A DNA stretch of 64,000 nucleotides, from assembly GCA_021799485.1 (NCBI GenBank), contig JAJZAK010000002.1, forward strand, positions 62,001 through 126,000, written 5' to 3'. Position 1 is the first letter of the stretch; every line of letters begins with the position of its first letter. Shown piece after piece: positions 9,584 through 19,388 of this stretch. The stretch is from a bacterium. Lineage in GTDB: Bacteria; Elusimicrobiota; Elusimicrobia; UBA1565; UBA9628. The position numbers were made by a program, and so were the translations under genes. A model generated the notes under the pieces. The model was not told where the DNA came from. It saw only the letters and a list, made by a program, of their open reading frames with translations, and did not search any database.

Positions 9584-10987
9584 GTGATCACTCTCAAGCG
9601 CGAACTGACGCTCTTCGACGCCGTCATGCTCGTCATGGGCTCGATGATCGGCTCGGCGGTCTTCATCGTGAGCGCCGACATCGGCCGCGCCGCGGGCTCG
9701 CCCGGACGCCTGCTCGCTCTCTGGGCTCTCGCGGGCGCGATGACGGTCGCCGCGGCCGCAAGCTACGGAGATCTCGCCGCCATGATCCCCGAAGCCGGAG
9801 GGCAATACGCCTATCTTCGCCGGGCCTATGGGCCGCTGGCGGGATTCCTCTACGGTTGGACTCTCTTTCTCGTCATCCAGAGCGGCACCATCGCCGCCGT
9901 CTCCGTCGCCTTCGCGAAATTCGCGGCGGTGCTGTTCCCTGCGGTGTCGGAGGATCGCATGCTCTGGTCGGCCGGGCGGCTTTCCATCTCCGCCTCCCAA
10001 ATCCTCGCCGCGGCCGTCATCTTGATCCTCACCGCCGTGAACGCCCACGGCATCCGCGCCGGCAAATGGGTCCAGAACGTCCTCACCTCCATCAAGGTCC
10101 TCTCGATCGCCGTGGTGGTTCTGCTCGTTCTGGGCTTCGGGAGGAACTCCCAGGCCATCCGCATGAACCTCGCCCATTGGTGGACCCCGCCTTTTCCATC
10201 CTCCCACGCCGAGCCCGCGCTCCAGTCCCTGGCCAAGCTCGGCGCGGCGATGGTGGGCGCTCTCTTCGCCTTTGACGCTTGGAACAACGTCACCTTCACG
10301 GCCGCTGAAGTCCGAAACCCCGAACGCGACGTGCCGCGCGGACTCCTTATAGGGACGAGCCTCGTGGTGATTCTCTATGTCCTCATGAATCTTTCGTATT
10401 TATCGGTCCTCCCATTATGGGGGCATCCAGATGCCGCGACGGCCTTCGGGCGCGGCATCCAATTCGCCTCGTCGGACCGCGTCGCGACCGCCGCCGTTTC
10501 CGCGGTGTTAGGAAAGCCCGCCGAGATCCTCATGGCCCTCCTCATTCTCACGAGCTGCCTGGGTTGCGCCAACGGCATGATCCTCTCCGGTGCTCGCGTG
10601 AGCTACGCCATGGCGCGGCACGGCGTCTTTTTCAAGGCGGCCGGCCGTCTCAACGCCTCATCGGCGCCCGGGGCGGCGCTCGCGATGCAGGGAACATGGA
10701 CCGCGCTTCTTTGCCTTTCGGGGACATACCTAGCCCTCCTCGATTATGTGATCTTCGCGACTCTCGTCTTCTATATCCTGACCGTCGCGGGTCTTCTCCT
10801 GCTTCGCAAACGCGGGGGTGGGGCGGCGCCAAGGCCGCGAGGTCATTCCTGGGTGCAATGGAGCTACCTCTTTTGCGCCCTTCCGCTCGCGATCGACATC
10901 CTCGTGGAAAAGCCCTCCCACGCGGGTCCCGGTCTCGCGATCGTCCTTTCCGGCATCCCGGTCTATTATCTATGGCGCCGAAAATGA
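9584..10987 (+). CDS. APC-family amino acid permease
   Basis: FDAVMLVMGSMIGSAVFIV, AFDAWNNVTFTAAEVRNPERDVPRG. Confidence 0.9.
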   Translation: MITLKRELTLFDAVMLVMGSMIGSAVFIVSADIGRAAGSPGRLLALWALAGAMTVAAAASYGDLAAMIPEAGGQYAYLRRAYGPLAGFLYGWTLFLVIQSGTIAAVSVAFAKFAAVLFPAVSEDRMLWSAGRLSISASQILAAAVILILTAVNAHGIRAGKWVQNVLTSIKVLSIAVVVLLVLGFGRNSQAIRMNLAHWWTPPFPSSHAEPALQSLAKLGAAMVGALFAFDAWNNVTFTAAEVRNPERDVPRGLLIGTSLVVILYVLMNLSYLSVLPLWGHPDAATAFGRGIQFASSDRVATAAVSAVLGKPAEILMALLILTSCLGCANGMILSGARVSYAMARHGVFFKAAGRLNASSAPGAALAMQGTWTALLCLSGTYLALLDYVIFATLVFYILTVAGLLLLRKRGGGAAPRPRGHSWVQWSYLFCALPLAIDILVEKPSHAGPGLAIVLSGIPVYYLWRRK

Positions 10988-12264
10988 CCCCGCACACGGA
11001 ACGGGCGCTCGGCTTCTGGGATCTGCTCTCGATCGGCCTCAACGCCATCGTGGGATCGAGCATTTTCCTGTTCCCGGGAATGCTCGCGGCCCAGATGGGG
11101 CCTGCCTCGACCTTGGCCTTCGCCTGGACGGGCCTTCTCCTCATCGGGGTCGGGCTTTGCTACGCTGAAGCATCCTCGCATTACAAGGAGCCAGGAGGCG
11201 CCTACCTTTACGCGCGCGATGCCTTCGGAGAATGGACGGGGTTTTCCGTGGGATGGCTCTCCTGGGTCGTTCAGGTCCTAAGCTGGGCAGCGGTCGCGAA
11301 CGCCATCGCCGTTTATCTGGGGACGATCGAACCCAACTGGGGAGGCCCCCGACATGTCAAGGCCGTCGCCGCCGCGGCGGTCGTCGGGCTCGGACTTCTC
11401 AATTTCCGCGGCGTCAAGCTCGGAGCCTGGGCCTCGGACTTCTTCACCGCCGCGAAGCTCGTTCCCCTGGCGGTCTTTCTCGCCGCAGGGCTCTGGAAGA
11501 TCAAGCGGCAAGCCTTCGTCCCATTCGCTCCCCAGGGCCTCAAACCACTGGCCCGAGCCTCCTTCCTCGTCTACTTCGCCTACCAGGGCTTCGAATCAAT
11601 CCCCGTCCCGTCGGGAGAAGCTAAGTCGCCGGGCCGCAACGTCCCCCTGGCCGTCGTCTTATCGCTCGTCTTCTCGGCGATGCTCTACACGGCGATCCAG
11701 GCGGTCGCCGTGGGAGTCGACCCGGCCCTCGCGGGCTCGACAACCCCCCTGGCGGACGCCGCGCGCATCGTCCTGGGCCCGCGCGGGGCCCTTCTTTTGG
11801 CTGCGGGAGCGGTCCTTTCGACCTTCGGCTACAACGCCGGGAGCGCGCTCGTGACGCCCCGCTACCTCCTGGCTCTTTCGGAGGACGGCCACATTCCGAA
11901 GTGGTTCGCCCACATCCATCCGCGCTATCACACCCCCTTCCGCGCCATCCTCGCGACCGCCGCGACGACGCTCGTCCTCGCGCTTTTCTTCGACTTCGAG
12001 AAGCTCGTCGGCGCTTCGAATGTCGTCGTCAGCGCCCAATACCTGGCGACCTGCCTCGCCGTCCCTGTTCTGCGCCGAAAGAAGCTCCCGGCCCCGGGCG
12101 CCTTCAGGCTGCCGGGAAGCTTCTTGATACCCGCCGCGGGAGCGCTGGCCGTGTTGTGGCTTGGTTCACAAGCGGCTCCCCGGGAATATCTGGGATCGAT
12201 CTATCTTTTGGCGGCAGGCCTGCTTCTTAAAACGCTGACCGGCAAGAAACGGCGCGAGTCGTAA
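10984..12264 (+). CDS. APC-family amino acid permease
   Basis: GFWDLLSIGLNAIVGSSIFLFPG; ATGA overlap with preceding permease. Confidence 0.88.
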   Translation: MTPHTERALGFWDLLSIGLNAIVGSSIFLFPGMLAAQMGPASTLAFAWTGLLLIGVGLCYAEASSHYKEPGGAYLYARDAFGEWTGFSVGWLSWVVQVLSWAAVANAIAVYLGTIEPNWGGPRHVKAVAAAAVVGLGLLNFRGVKLGAWASDFFTAAKLVPLAVFLAAGLWKIKRQAFVPFAPQGLKPLARASFLVYFAYQGFESIPVPSGEAKSPGRNVPLAVVLSLVFSAMLYTAIQAVAVGVDPALAGSTTPLADAARIVLGPRGALLLAAGAVLSTFGYNAGSALVTPRYLLALSEDGHIPKWFAHIHPRYHTPFRAILATAATTLVLALFFDFEKLVGASNVVVSAQYLATCLAVPVLRRKKLPAPGAFRLPGSFLIPAAGALAVLWLGSQAAPREYLGSIYLLAAGLLLKTLTGKKRRES

Positions 12265-13400
12265 TCAGCGCGCGCCATCGAAAGCGCGCGGGAACGGGCG
12301 TTGCCGATCGCGTCGAAGCTGACCGCCCCCAAAAGCCCGCGGTAGCGGATCTTGTGCAGGGCCAAGAGCAGGCCCGAACGGCTCGGTCCCGACTGCTTGA
12401 GAGCCTCGATGACGATTTCAGCCGCCTCATAGGCAAAAGGCGCGAAAGGGCCCAGACCCTTAAGCCCTTCCCAGGCAGTCGAGGAGCTCTCCGAGGCAAC
12501 GCGTCTTGAGCCGCGGGGCGGCGCGCCCAGCGTCGTCACATAGGCGCCCTGCGAGGCCGGACCCGCGATGTCGAAGAACTCCGGGGTATTGGCTCCGTCT
12601 CCCGAGATAAAAGGCGCCCCCCAGCCGCCGTCTCGCATCGCCCGGACGAGGAGCGCCGCCTCGGGGTAGATGCCGCTGAAATACACCGCCTGCGCTCCGG
12701 TTTTCCGGAGCGCCGCCGCCTCCCCGGCGAAATCCCTTTGGCCGACGGCGAATGACTCCCGCCCGACCACTCGACCGCCTAGCTCCTCGAAGGTTTTGCG
12801 GAAACTCTTCGCGAGCCCCATTCCATAGGCCGAGAGGTCGTAGGCAAGGGCCACGCGTCTCTTTTTAAGCCGTTCATAGACGAACCGCGCCGCGAAAGCC
12901 CCTTGAACGTCGTCCGTCGGCACCACCCGGAAGACGACGCGAGGCCCAGGCCAGCCGGGGTTCGACTGCTGGAGCGTTACGGCGGGATTGGTCGCCGCGG
13001 GCGTGATCATCGGGATGCCGGCCGTGGCGTAGACCCGGGAGCTTTCAAGGGCGCAATCCGAGGTGTAGGGACCGATGACGGCGAGAAAGCCTGGCTCCGA
13101 GACGATCAGCTGGGCGACGTTGGCCGCCTCGCGCGGCGAGCCACGGTCATCGAAGGCTACGACTTCGAGCTTGCGCGGGAGGGCCTTGGCCCGGTTCGCC
13201 TCGTCGACGGCCAGTTGGACAGCCTTGAGAATCCCCCGGCCTTCGCTCGCCATGTCCCCCGTCAAGGGCACCGCCACCGCGATATCGATGGGCCGGGGAC
13301 CTCTGCGACAGGAGGCCGCCGAGAAGCAAACCATCAGAACCGCCGGAAGCAGTACTTTTTTCGGCAAGCGCCCCATGACAAACTCGAATATACCCTTCAA
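12201..13400 (-). CDS. Branched-chain amino acid ABC-type substrate-binding lipoprotein (periplasmic binding protein type 1)
   Basis: Signal with lipobox-like FSAASC, IAVAVPLTGDMASEGRGILKAVQLAVDEAN, VIGPYTSDCALESSRVYATAGIPMITPAATNP; 3' overlap (convergent) with permease. Confidence 0.85.
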   Translation of the reverse strand: MKGIFEFVMGRLPKKVLLPAVLMVCFSAASCRRGPRPIDIAVAVPLTGDMASEGRGILKAVQLAVDEANRAKALPRKLEVVAFDDRGSPREAANVAQLIVSEPGFLAVIGPYTSDCALESSRVYATAGIPMITPAATNPAVTLQQSNPGWPGPRVVFRVVPTDDVQGAFAARFVYERLKKRRVALAYDLSAYGMGLAKSFRKTFEELGGRVVGRESFAVGQRDFAGEAAALRKTGAQAVYFSGIYPEAALLVRAMRDGGWGAPFISGDGANTPEFFDIAGPASQGAYVTTLGAPPRGSRRVASESSSTAWEGLKGLGPFAPFAYEAAEIVIEALKQSGPSRSGLLLALHKIRYRGLLGAVSFDAIGNARSRALSMARADYDSRRFLPVSVLRSRPAAKR

Positions 13401-13425
13401 TCGTATTCTTTTGCAACCGGCATTC

Positions 13426-13434
13426 TGGTATAAT
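13426..13434 (+). promoter_or_regulatory. Extended -10 promoter element (TGGTATAAT) upstream of shc
   Basis: TGnTATAAT at 13426-13434, about 55 bp before the shc start codon; the -35 region is weak. Confidence 0.45.
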
Positions 13435-13490
13435 AGGCCTTCGTAAGCGTCCGAAGAATCATTCCTTACTTTCTCTTGCTTTTAATTTAA

Positions 13491-15560
13491 ATGCTCAAGA
13501 ACTTTGTCAATTCCTGGCTTCCGCCGACATCTCCTCTGACGAAGCCGAAAGGATGGGCGACCAATCTCCGTCCCGGGAAATCCGCGAGCCATCATCGCGC
13601 CTCCGACGGTCCCGCTTCCGCCTTGGCCGCCGCCATCTTGAAGGCTCAGGAGGCGCTGCTGGGCTTCCAGAACTCCAAGGAGGGCTACTGGTGCGGCCCG
13701 CTCAAAGCCGACACGACCATCGCCTCGGACACGATCATGTTGCTTCATTTCCTCGGTCGCGGCCATTCCGTCAAGGTCCGCAGGCTCGCCAATCATATCC
13801 TCAAGGAGCAGCTTCCGGATGGCGGCTGGCCCATCTTCCGCAACGGTCCCTCGGATATCTCGGCGACCGTCAAGGCTTATTGGGCCCTCAAGTTCGCGGG
13901 GCACAAGCCGGAAGAGCCGGCCCTCGAACGCGCAAGGCGTCGCATCGAGGCCTTGGGAGGCATCCATAAGGCGAACACCTACACCAAGTTCTACATGGCC
14001 CTCTTCGGCCAGTACGACTGGCGCGGCGTCCCGACCATTCCCCCAGAACTCATGCTGTTTCCCAAGTGGTTCTACTTCAACATCTACGCCATGTCGTCCT
14101 GGACCCGGGCTATCGTCGTCCCCCTAAGCATCGTCTGGGCCTTCCAACCCCTCATTTCCTGCCCTCCCCAGGCCGCGTTAGACGAACTATTCCCGGACGA
14201 CCGTCGGCATGTGTCCCTCAAGGAGGCGATGCCCCCGCATGGCGTTTTCTCCTGGACGAGTTTCTTTCTTCTCTGGGATAACGGACTCAAGGCCCTTGAG
14301 GGCCGCGGCGGCCACTGGCTGCGGGTCTGGTCCCTCAGGCTCGCCGAAGATTGGATCCTGCGGCGCCTGGCCGAGTCGGACGGCCTGGGCGCCATCTACC
14401 CCGGCATCATCAACACCATCATGGCGATGAAATGCCTGGGCTACGCCGACACCGACCCCCGGCTCCTCTCCCAGATCCAGATCTTGGAACAGCTCGAACT
14501 CTCGGACGGCGACCACCATCTTGAGTATCAGCCCTGCCATTCTCCCGTCTGGGACACCGCCATCTCGATCATCGCGCTCGCGGAGTCGGGCCTGCCGCGC
14601 AACCATCCGGCCCTCGTCTCCTCGGCGAATTGGCTTATCTCCAAGGAAATCAAGATCGAGGGCGACTGGAAGGTCGGCAACCCCAAGGCGCTTCCCGGCG
14701 GATGGGCCTTCGAGTTCAACAATTCCCACTACCCCGATATCGACGACACCGCGATGGTCATGCTGGCGCTTCGGCATGTGGATCTTCCGGAGGAGGATGC
14801 GCTCGCCCGAGAGAAGGCCTGCCTAAGGGGGCTCAACTGGCTCCTGTCCATGCGCTCCTCCGTCGGGGGCTGGGCGGCCTTCGATAAGGACAACACCAAG
14901 GCCATCCTCACCAAGATCCCCTTCGCGGATCACAACGCGATGATCGACCCGCCGTCGGCGGACGTCACCGCGCGGGTGCTTGAGTTTTTGGGCTACGTCG
15001 GCTATGACACCAGCTACCACGTGACGGCTGCCGCCGTCCGCTTCCTGCGCCGCGAGCAAGAGGAGGACGGATCCTGGTTCGGCCGCTGGGGAGTCAACTA
15101 TATCTACGGAACTTGGCAGGTCCTGCGGGGCCTTGCCGCCGTCGGCGAGGATATGTCCGCCCCTTACGTCCAAAAGGCGGTCTCCTGGCTCAAATCGGTT
15201 CAGCAAAAGGACGGCGGCTGGGGCGAGACCTGCTCCACTTACGAGGATCCATCGCACAAAGGACGGGGACCGTCCACGCCCTCCCAGACCGCTTGGGCGG
15301 TGATGGCCCTCATAGCCGCGGGCGTTCGCGACGAGTCCGTCGAACGCGGCATCCGCCACCTCATCGAAACGCAGTCTCCGGACGGGACCTGGGACGAAAC
15401 CGAGTTCACCGGGACAGGTTTTCCCAAGGTGTTCTACCTCGAATACACCATGTACCGTCAATATTTCCCGCTTCACGCCCTGGGCCTTTACCAAAAGGCC
15501 CAGGGCGCCGGCCAGCCGTCCGAAGCGCCGCCGCATGTCGGCGTCAGGGTGCCGGCGTGA
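13491..15560 (+). CDS. shc: Squalene-hopene cyclase
   Basis: DIDDTAMVMLAL (DxDDTA), multiple QW-type repeats (GSWFGRWGVNYIYGTW, DGGWGETC, PDGTWDE). Confidence 0.95.
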   Translation: MLKNFVNSWLPPTSPLTKPKGWATNLRPGKSASHHRASDGPASALAAAILKAQEALLGFQNSKEGYWCGPLKADTTIASDTIMLLHFLGRGHSVKVRRLANHILKEQLPDGGWPIFRNGPSDISATVKAYWALKFAGHKPEEPALERARRRIEALGGIHKANTYTKFYMALFGQYDWRGVPTIPPELMLFPKWFYFNIYAMSSWTRAIVVPLSIVWAFQPLISCPPQAALDELFPDDRRHVSLKEAMPPHGVFSWTSFFLLWDNGLKALEGRGGHWLRVWSLRLAEDWILRRLAESDGLGAIYPGIINTIMAMKCLGYADTDPRLLSQIQILEQLELSDGDHHLEYQPCHSPVWDTAISIIALAESGLPRNHPALVSSANWLISKEIKIEGDWKVGNPKALPGGWAFEFNNSHYPDIDDTAMVMLALRHVDLPEEDALAREKACLRGLNWLLSMRSSVGGWAAFDKDNTKAILTKIPFADHNAMIDPPSADVTARVLEFLGYVGYDTSYHVTAAAVRFLRREQEEDGSWFGRWGVNYIYGTWQVLRGLAAVGEDMSAPYVQKAVSWLKSVQQKDGGWGETCSTYEDPSHKGRGPSTPSQTAWAVMALIAAGVRDESVERGIRHLIETQSPDGTWDETEFTGTGFPKVFYLEYTMYRQYFPLHALGLYQKAQGAGQPSEAPPHVGVRVPA

Positions 15561-15589
15561 GCGCGACGAACCATCCCTAAGGAGATTCC

Positions 15590-16717
15590 ATGCCAGCCCC
15601 ATTTTCAATGAAGCTGTCCCTCTTCCGCTATATTCTCTCGCGCAAGCTCAAGGGCGTCAAGAGATACCCGTTGGTCCTCCAGCTCGAGCCTCTTTTCGCC
15701 TGCAACCTCGAGTGCGCGGGCTGCGGGAAAATCCAGTATCCAACCGATATCTTGCGCAAGCGCCTTACGCCCGAAGAATGCTGGACCGCGGCCGAGGAAT
15801 GCGGCGCCCCCGTCGTCACGGTCGCGGGCGGCGAGCCCCTCGTCCATCCGGAGATCGACCGCATCGTCCAGGGACTTGTCGAACGCAAGCGCTACGTCTA
15901 CATGTGCTCCAACGCGATCCTCCTGGAAAAGAACCTCCACCGCTTCAAGCCGGACCCCCATCTGATCCTCAGCATCCATCTCGACGGCCGCGAGCCGACC
16001 CACGACCGGGCGGTCTGCCGCAAGGGGGTCTACCGCACCGCCGTCGAATCGATCAAGACCGCGAAGGCGAAAGGCTTCCAGGTCATGACGAACAGCACCA
16101 TCTTCAGCGGCGAAGACCCGGCCGAGTTCCGGCAGTTCTTCTCCGAGTGCGCGGCGATGGGCATCGACGGCATGATGATCTCCCCCGGCTACGCCTACGA
16201 GAAAGCCCCCCAGCAAGACATTTTCCTCAAGACGGAGGAAACCAAGAAGTGGTTCAAGGATGCTCTCGGCGATTGGCGCCAACAGGGCTGGGATTTCAAC
16301 CACAGCCCCTTTTACCTGGATTTCCTAGAGGGCAAGCGCGACTATGAGTGCACGCCCTGGGGCATCCCATTGCGCAACGTCTTTGGCTGGCAGAAGCCCT
16401 GCTACCTCCTCGCGGACGGGGGCTATGCCAAGAGTTACGCGGAGCTTCTTGCGACGACCGAGTGGCACCGCTTCGGCCGCGCCTCCGGGAACCCCAAATG
16501 CGCCCAGTGCATGACCCACGTGGGCTACGAGCCGAGCGCGGTTGAAGACAGCTTCTCGAGCCTGCCCAAATTCTTCGAGCTTCTGCGCGACGTCGCGAGC
16601 ACGGCGCGCCTCGCGCGCACGGCCCACGCGCGGCAGACCAAGTCTTACGAAACTCTCGTCGCCGAATACAATTCGAGGGAATCTCCCGAGGCGAAGCCGG
16701 TGCCGAGCGCCAGCTGA
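15590..16717 (+). CDS. hpnH: Adenosyl-hopene transferase HpnH (radical SAM)
   Basis: CNLECAGCGKIQYP cluster motif, GGEPLVHPEI; position after shc. Confidence 0.93.
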   Translation: MPAPFSMKLSLFRYILSRKLKGVKRYPLVLQLEPLFACNLECAGCGKIQYPTDILRKRLTPEECWTAAEECGAPVVTVAGGEPLVHPEIDRIVQGLVERKRYVYMCSNAILLEKNLHRFKPDPHLILSIHLDGREPTHDRAVCRKGVYRTAVESIKTAKAKGFQVMTNSTIFSGEDPAEFRQFFSECAAMGIDGMMISPGYAYEKAPQQDIFLKTEETKKWFKDALGDWRQQGWDFNHSPFYLDFLEGKRDYECTPWGIPLRNVFGWQKPCYLLADGGYAKSYAELLATTEWHRFGRASGNPKCAQCMTHVGYEPSAVEDSFSSLPKFFELLRDVASTARLARTAHARQTKSYETLVAEYNSRESPEAKPVPSAS

Positions 16718-17751
16718 TGGACGCCGCCTTCGTCACCGGCGCCACGGGCTTCGTCGGCGCCAACCTCGTCCGGATTCTCCTCGCGGAAGGGTTCTTGGTC
16801 CGGGTTCTGGCGCGCCCCGGCTCACCCCGCGGAAACTTGAAGGATCTTCCCGTCGAGATTCACGAAGGCGACTTGTTTTCGGTCGACGTCCTCAAGGGGG
16901 CTCTTCGGGGAGTCCGCTTCGCCTTCCATGTGGCGGCCGACTACCGCATTTGGACGCCCGATCCTTCGCAGCTTTATCAAACGAACATCGAAGGGACCCG
17001 CAATGTCCTTGAGGCGGCGGCCGCCGCGGGCGCCGAAAGGATTATCCACTGTTCGAGCGTCGCCGCCGTGCGGCCGATCCATGGCAAGCCCGCCGATGAG
17101 ACATCCCTCTACGCCTCGGAACGAGACGTGATCGGGCACTACAAGAAATCGAAATACCTGGCCGAGATCGAGGCGTTGAAATTGGCGGCTCGGGGGCTTC
17201 CCATCGTCGTCGTCAACCCCTCGGCTCCCATCGGACCCTATGACGCCAAGCCCACCCCGACGGGCCGCATCGTCGTCGATTTTCTCAATGGCCGAATTCC
17301 CTCCTATATCGACACGGGCCTCAACATCGTAGGCGTTCAGGACGCGGCCCGCGGGCATTTGCTGGCCGCCCTCAAGGGCCGCGTCGGGGAACGCTATATC
17401 CTGGGAGGCGAGAACCTGCGTCTCAAGGATCTCTTCGATATTTTAAGCGAGGAAACGGACGTCCCCGCACCGCGCTTCAAGACTCCTTACGCGGCGGCCT
17501 ACGCCTTCGCCTGCCTGGACACCGCCCGGGCCAAGCTCTTCGGCGCGGAGCCGCTCGCGCCCATCGACGCGGTGCGAATGGCCAGGCACTATATGTGGTT
17601 CGATTCTTCCAAGGCCGCCCGAGAGCTCGGCTTCAAGAGCCGCCCCGCGCGCGAGGCGCTGGCCGCGGCGGCGCGATGGTTTTTCGAGAACGGCTACATT
17701 AAAAAGCCCTTGCGGCTCAAAGGCCGCATCCAGGATCCAGTCGCCGCATGA
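16717..17751 (+). CDS. hpnA: Hopanoid-associated NAD-dependent epimerase/dehydratase HpnA
   Basis: FVTGATGFVGANLVRIL, VFAFHVAADYRIW-type, YKKSKYLAE; overlapping start/stop with hpnH. Confidence 0.9.
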   Translation: MDAAFVTGATGFVGANLVRILLAEGFLVRVLARPGSPRGNLKDLPVEIHEGDLFSVDVLKGALRGVRFAFHVAADYRIWTPDPSQLYQTNIEGTRNVLEAAAAAGAERIIHCSSVAAVRPIHGKPADETSLYASERDVIGHYKKSKYLAEIEALKLAARGLPIVVVNPSAPIGPYDAKPTPTGRIVVDFLNGRIPSYIDTGLNIVGVQDAARGHLLAALKGRVGERYILGGENLRLKDLFDILSEETDVPAPRFKTPYAAAYAFACLDTARAKLFGAEPLAPIDAVRMARHYMWFDSSKAARELGFKSRPAREALAAAARWFFENGYIKKPLRLKGRIQDPVAA

Positions 17752-18455
17752 GCATCCAGATGGCTCCCGCCAAGCCCCTTGTCCTGTGCGCGGCCACTTC
17801 CTGGGAGGCAAGACCCCTCGCCAAGGGCCTGGGACTTGCTCCATCGCCGTCCGGCGCCGGGAGATGGGAAGGGACGCCGGGAGGCCATGCCGTCATTCTG
17901 CTCCAGACGGGGATGGGCGCGCGACAAGCGGCCCTGTCCCTCTCGCGACAATTCAAGCCTCATGAGTCCGTCGACATCCTCTCGACCGGCTTCGCGGGCG
18001 CGCTGCGCCGCGATCTCGAACCTGGCCATCTGATTTTGGACATTCCGGACTCCGATCTCGCGGCACGGGCGCTCTCTTGCGCCCAACGCCTGCGCCTCGA
18101 CGCGAGCCTGGGGGCGACCGCCGATTCAGACTCGGTCGTCGCGACCCCGGAGGAGAAGCTTCGCCTCGGGAGAGCGACGGGCGCCCTGGCGGTCGACATG
18201 GAAACGAAGGCTCTCAAGACCTGGGCCCGGGAGCGCCACCTCTCCGCCTGGGCCATCCGCGCCGTTCTGGACCGCGTCGAGGACGTCCTCCCCCCCTCGG
18301 CGCCCGAGGAACGAAGCTCGAAGGCCCTTATCGGCTACGCGGTTTCCCACATACGATTTTTGCGCTCGATGCCCGCCCTCGCCGCGAATCGGCGCAGGGC
18401 GATCGCCTCGCTGACGATGTTTTTCAACGCCTTTCTTCCAGAACTATGCCGATGA
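17748..18455 (+). CDS. hpnG: Adenosylhopane nucleosidase-like HpnG
   Basis: Nucleoside phosphorylase-like: LQTGMGARQAALSLS, STGFAGALRRDLEPGHLIL, ALAVDMETKALKTWA; ATGA overlap with hpnA. Confidence 0.85.
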   Translation: MSIQMAPAKPLVLCAATSWEARPLAKGLGLAPSPSGAGRWEGTPGGHAVILLQTGMGARQAALSLSRQFKPHESVDILSTGFAGALRRDLEPGHLILDIPDSDLAARALSCAQRLRLDASLGATADSDSVVATPEEKLRLGRATGALAVDMETKALKTWARERHLSAWAIRAVLDRVEDVLPPSAPEERSSKALIGYAVSHIRFLRSMPALAANRRRAIASLTMFFNAFLPELCR

Positions 18456-19381
18456 AGCTCTCTGTTGCCTCGCCGATCGATCTTGCCGCTGTCTTCGAGC
18501 AAGGCCGGCGGCTCGTCGAGCGCACGCTCGACGAGATGCTTTCCCCGTCACTCGACATCCCGACCAAGATTCTCGATGCCATGCGCTATTCGATCTTCGC
18601 CGGCGGCAAGCGCCTGCGTCCGACCCTTGTTTACGCCTCGGCCGAGGCTTTAGGGTTGGCGGCGGCGAAAGCCTCCTCGGCCGCCGCGGCCTTCGAAATG
18701 ATCCACACCTACTCCCTCATCCACGACGACCTCCCGGCCATGGACGACGACGACCTGCGCCGAGGCAAGCCCACGAATCACAAGGTTTTCGGAGAAGGCA
18801 TCGCGATCTTGGCGGGAGACGCTCTTTTGACCCTCGCCTTCGAGGCTCTGGGAAGAGCCTCCCTCGATTGCTCGCTGCCGTCGAAGGCGTGCGCCGAGCT
18901 CATCATGAGCGCGGCCGATGCCGCGGGTTTCAAAGGGATGGTCGGAGGGCAAGCCGCCGACCTGGATGCCGAGGGCTGGCGGCGCAAAAATCACGGCTTC
19001 CGGGCGGGACGAGTGTTGGAATATATCCATCGGCATAAGACCGCGGCCCTTATCCGCGCGAGCGTCGAGGCGGGGGCCATCCTCGCGGGCGCGCGCCCCG
19101 CCCTCCGGCGGGCCCTCAAGCGCTACGGCGACGCGATCGGGCTCGCCTTCCAGATCGCGGACGACATTTTGGATGTGACGGCGAACGCCGCGACGCTCGG
19201 CAAGCGCGGCTCGGACCGAGACAACGACAAGCTGACCTATGCCTCTCTCTACGGCGTCGAATCCGCCCGACGCCGGGCGCTGGCATGCGTGCGCGAGGCT
19301 CATGCGGCTCTTAAGCCCCTGGGCCCGCGCGCGCCCGCGCTTCATGCCATCGCGGACTTCATCCTCTCGAGGGATCGGTGA
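18446..19381 (+). CDS. ispA: Polyprenyl (farnesyl) diphosphate synthase
   Basis: GGKRLRPTLVYAS, HDDLPAMDDDDLRRGKPTNH, FQIADDILD; start from ATG at 18446. Confidence 0.92.
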   Translation: MPMKLSVASPIDLAAVFEQGRRLVERTLDEMLSPSLDIPTKILDAMRYSIFAGGKRLRPTLVYASAEALGLAAAKASSAAAAFEMIHTYSLIHDDLPAMDDDDLRRGKPTNHKVFGEGIAILAGDALLTLAFEALGRASLDCSLPSKACAELIMSAADAAGFKGMVGGQAADLDAEGWRRKNHGFRAGRVLEYIHRHKTAALIRASVEAGAILAGARPALRRALKRYGDAIGLAFQIADDILDVTANAATLGKRGSDRDNDKLTYASLYGVESARRRALACVREAHAALKPLGPRAPALHAIADFILSRDR

Positions 19382-19388
19382 TCAAGAC

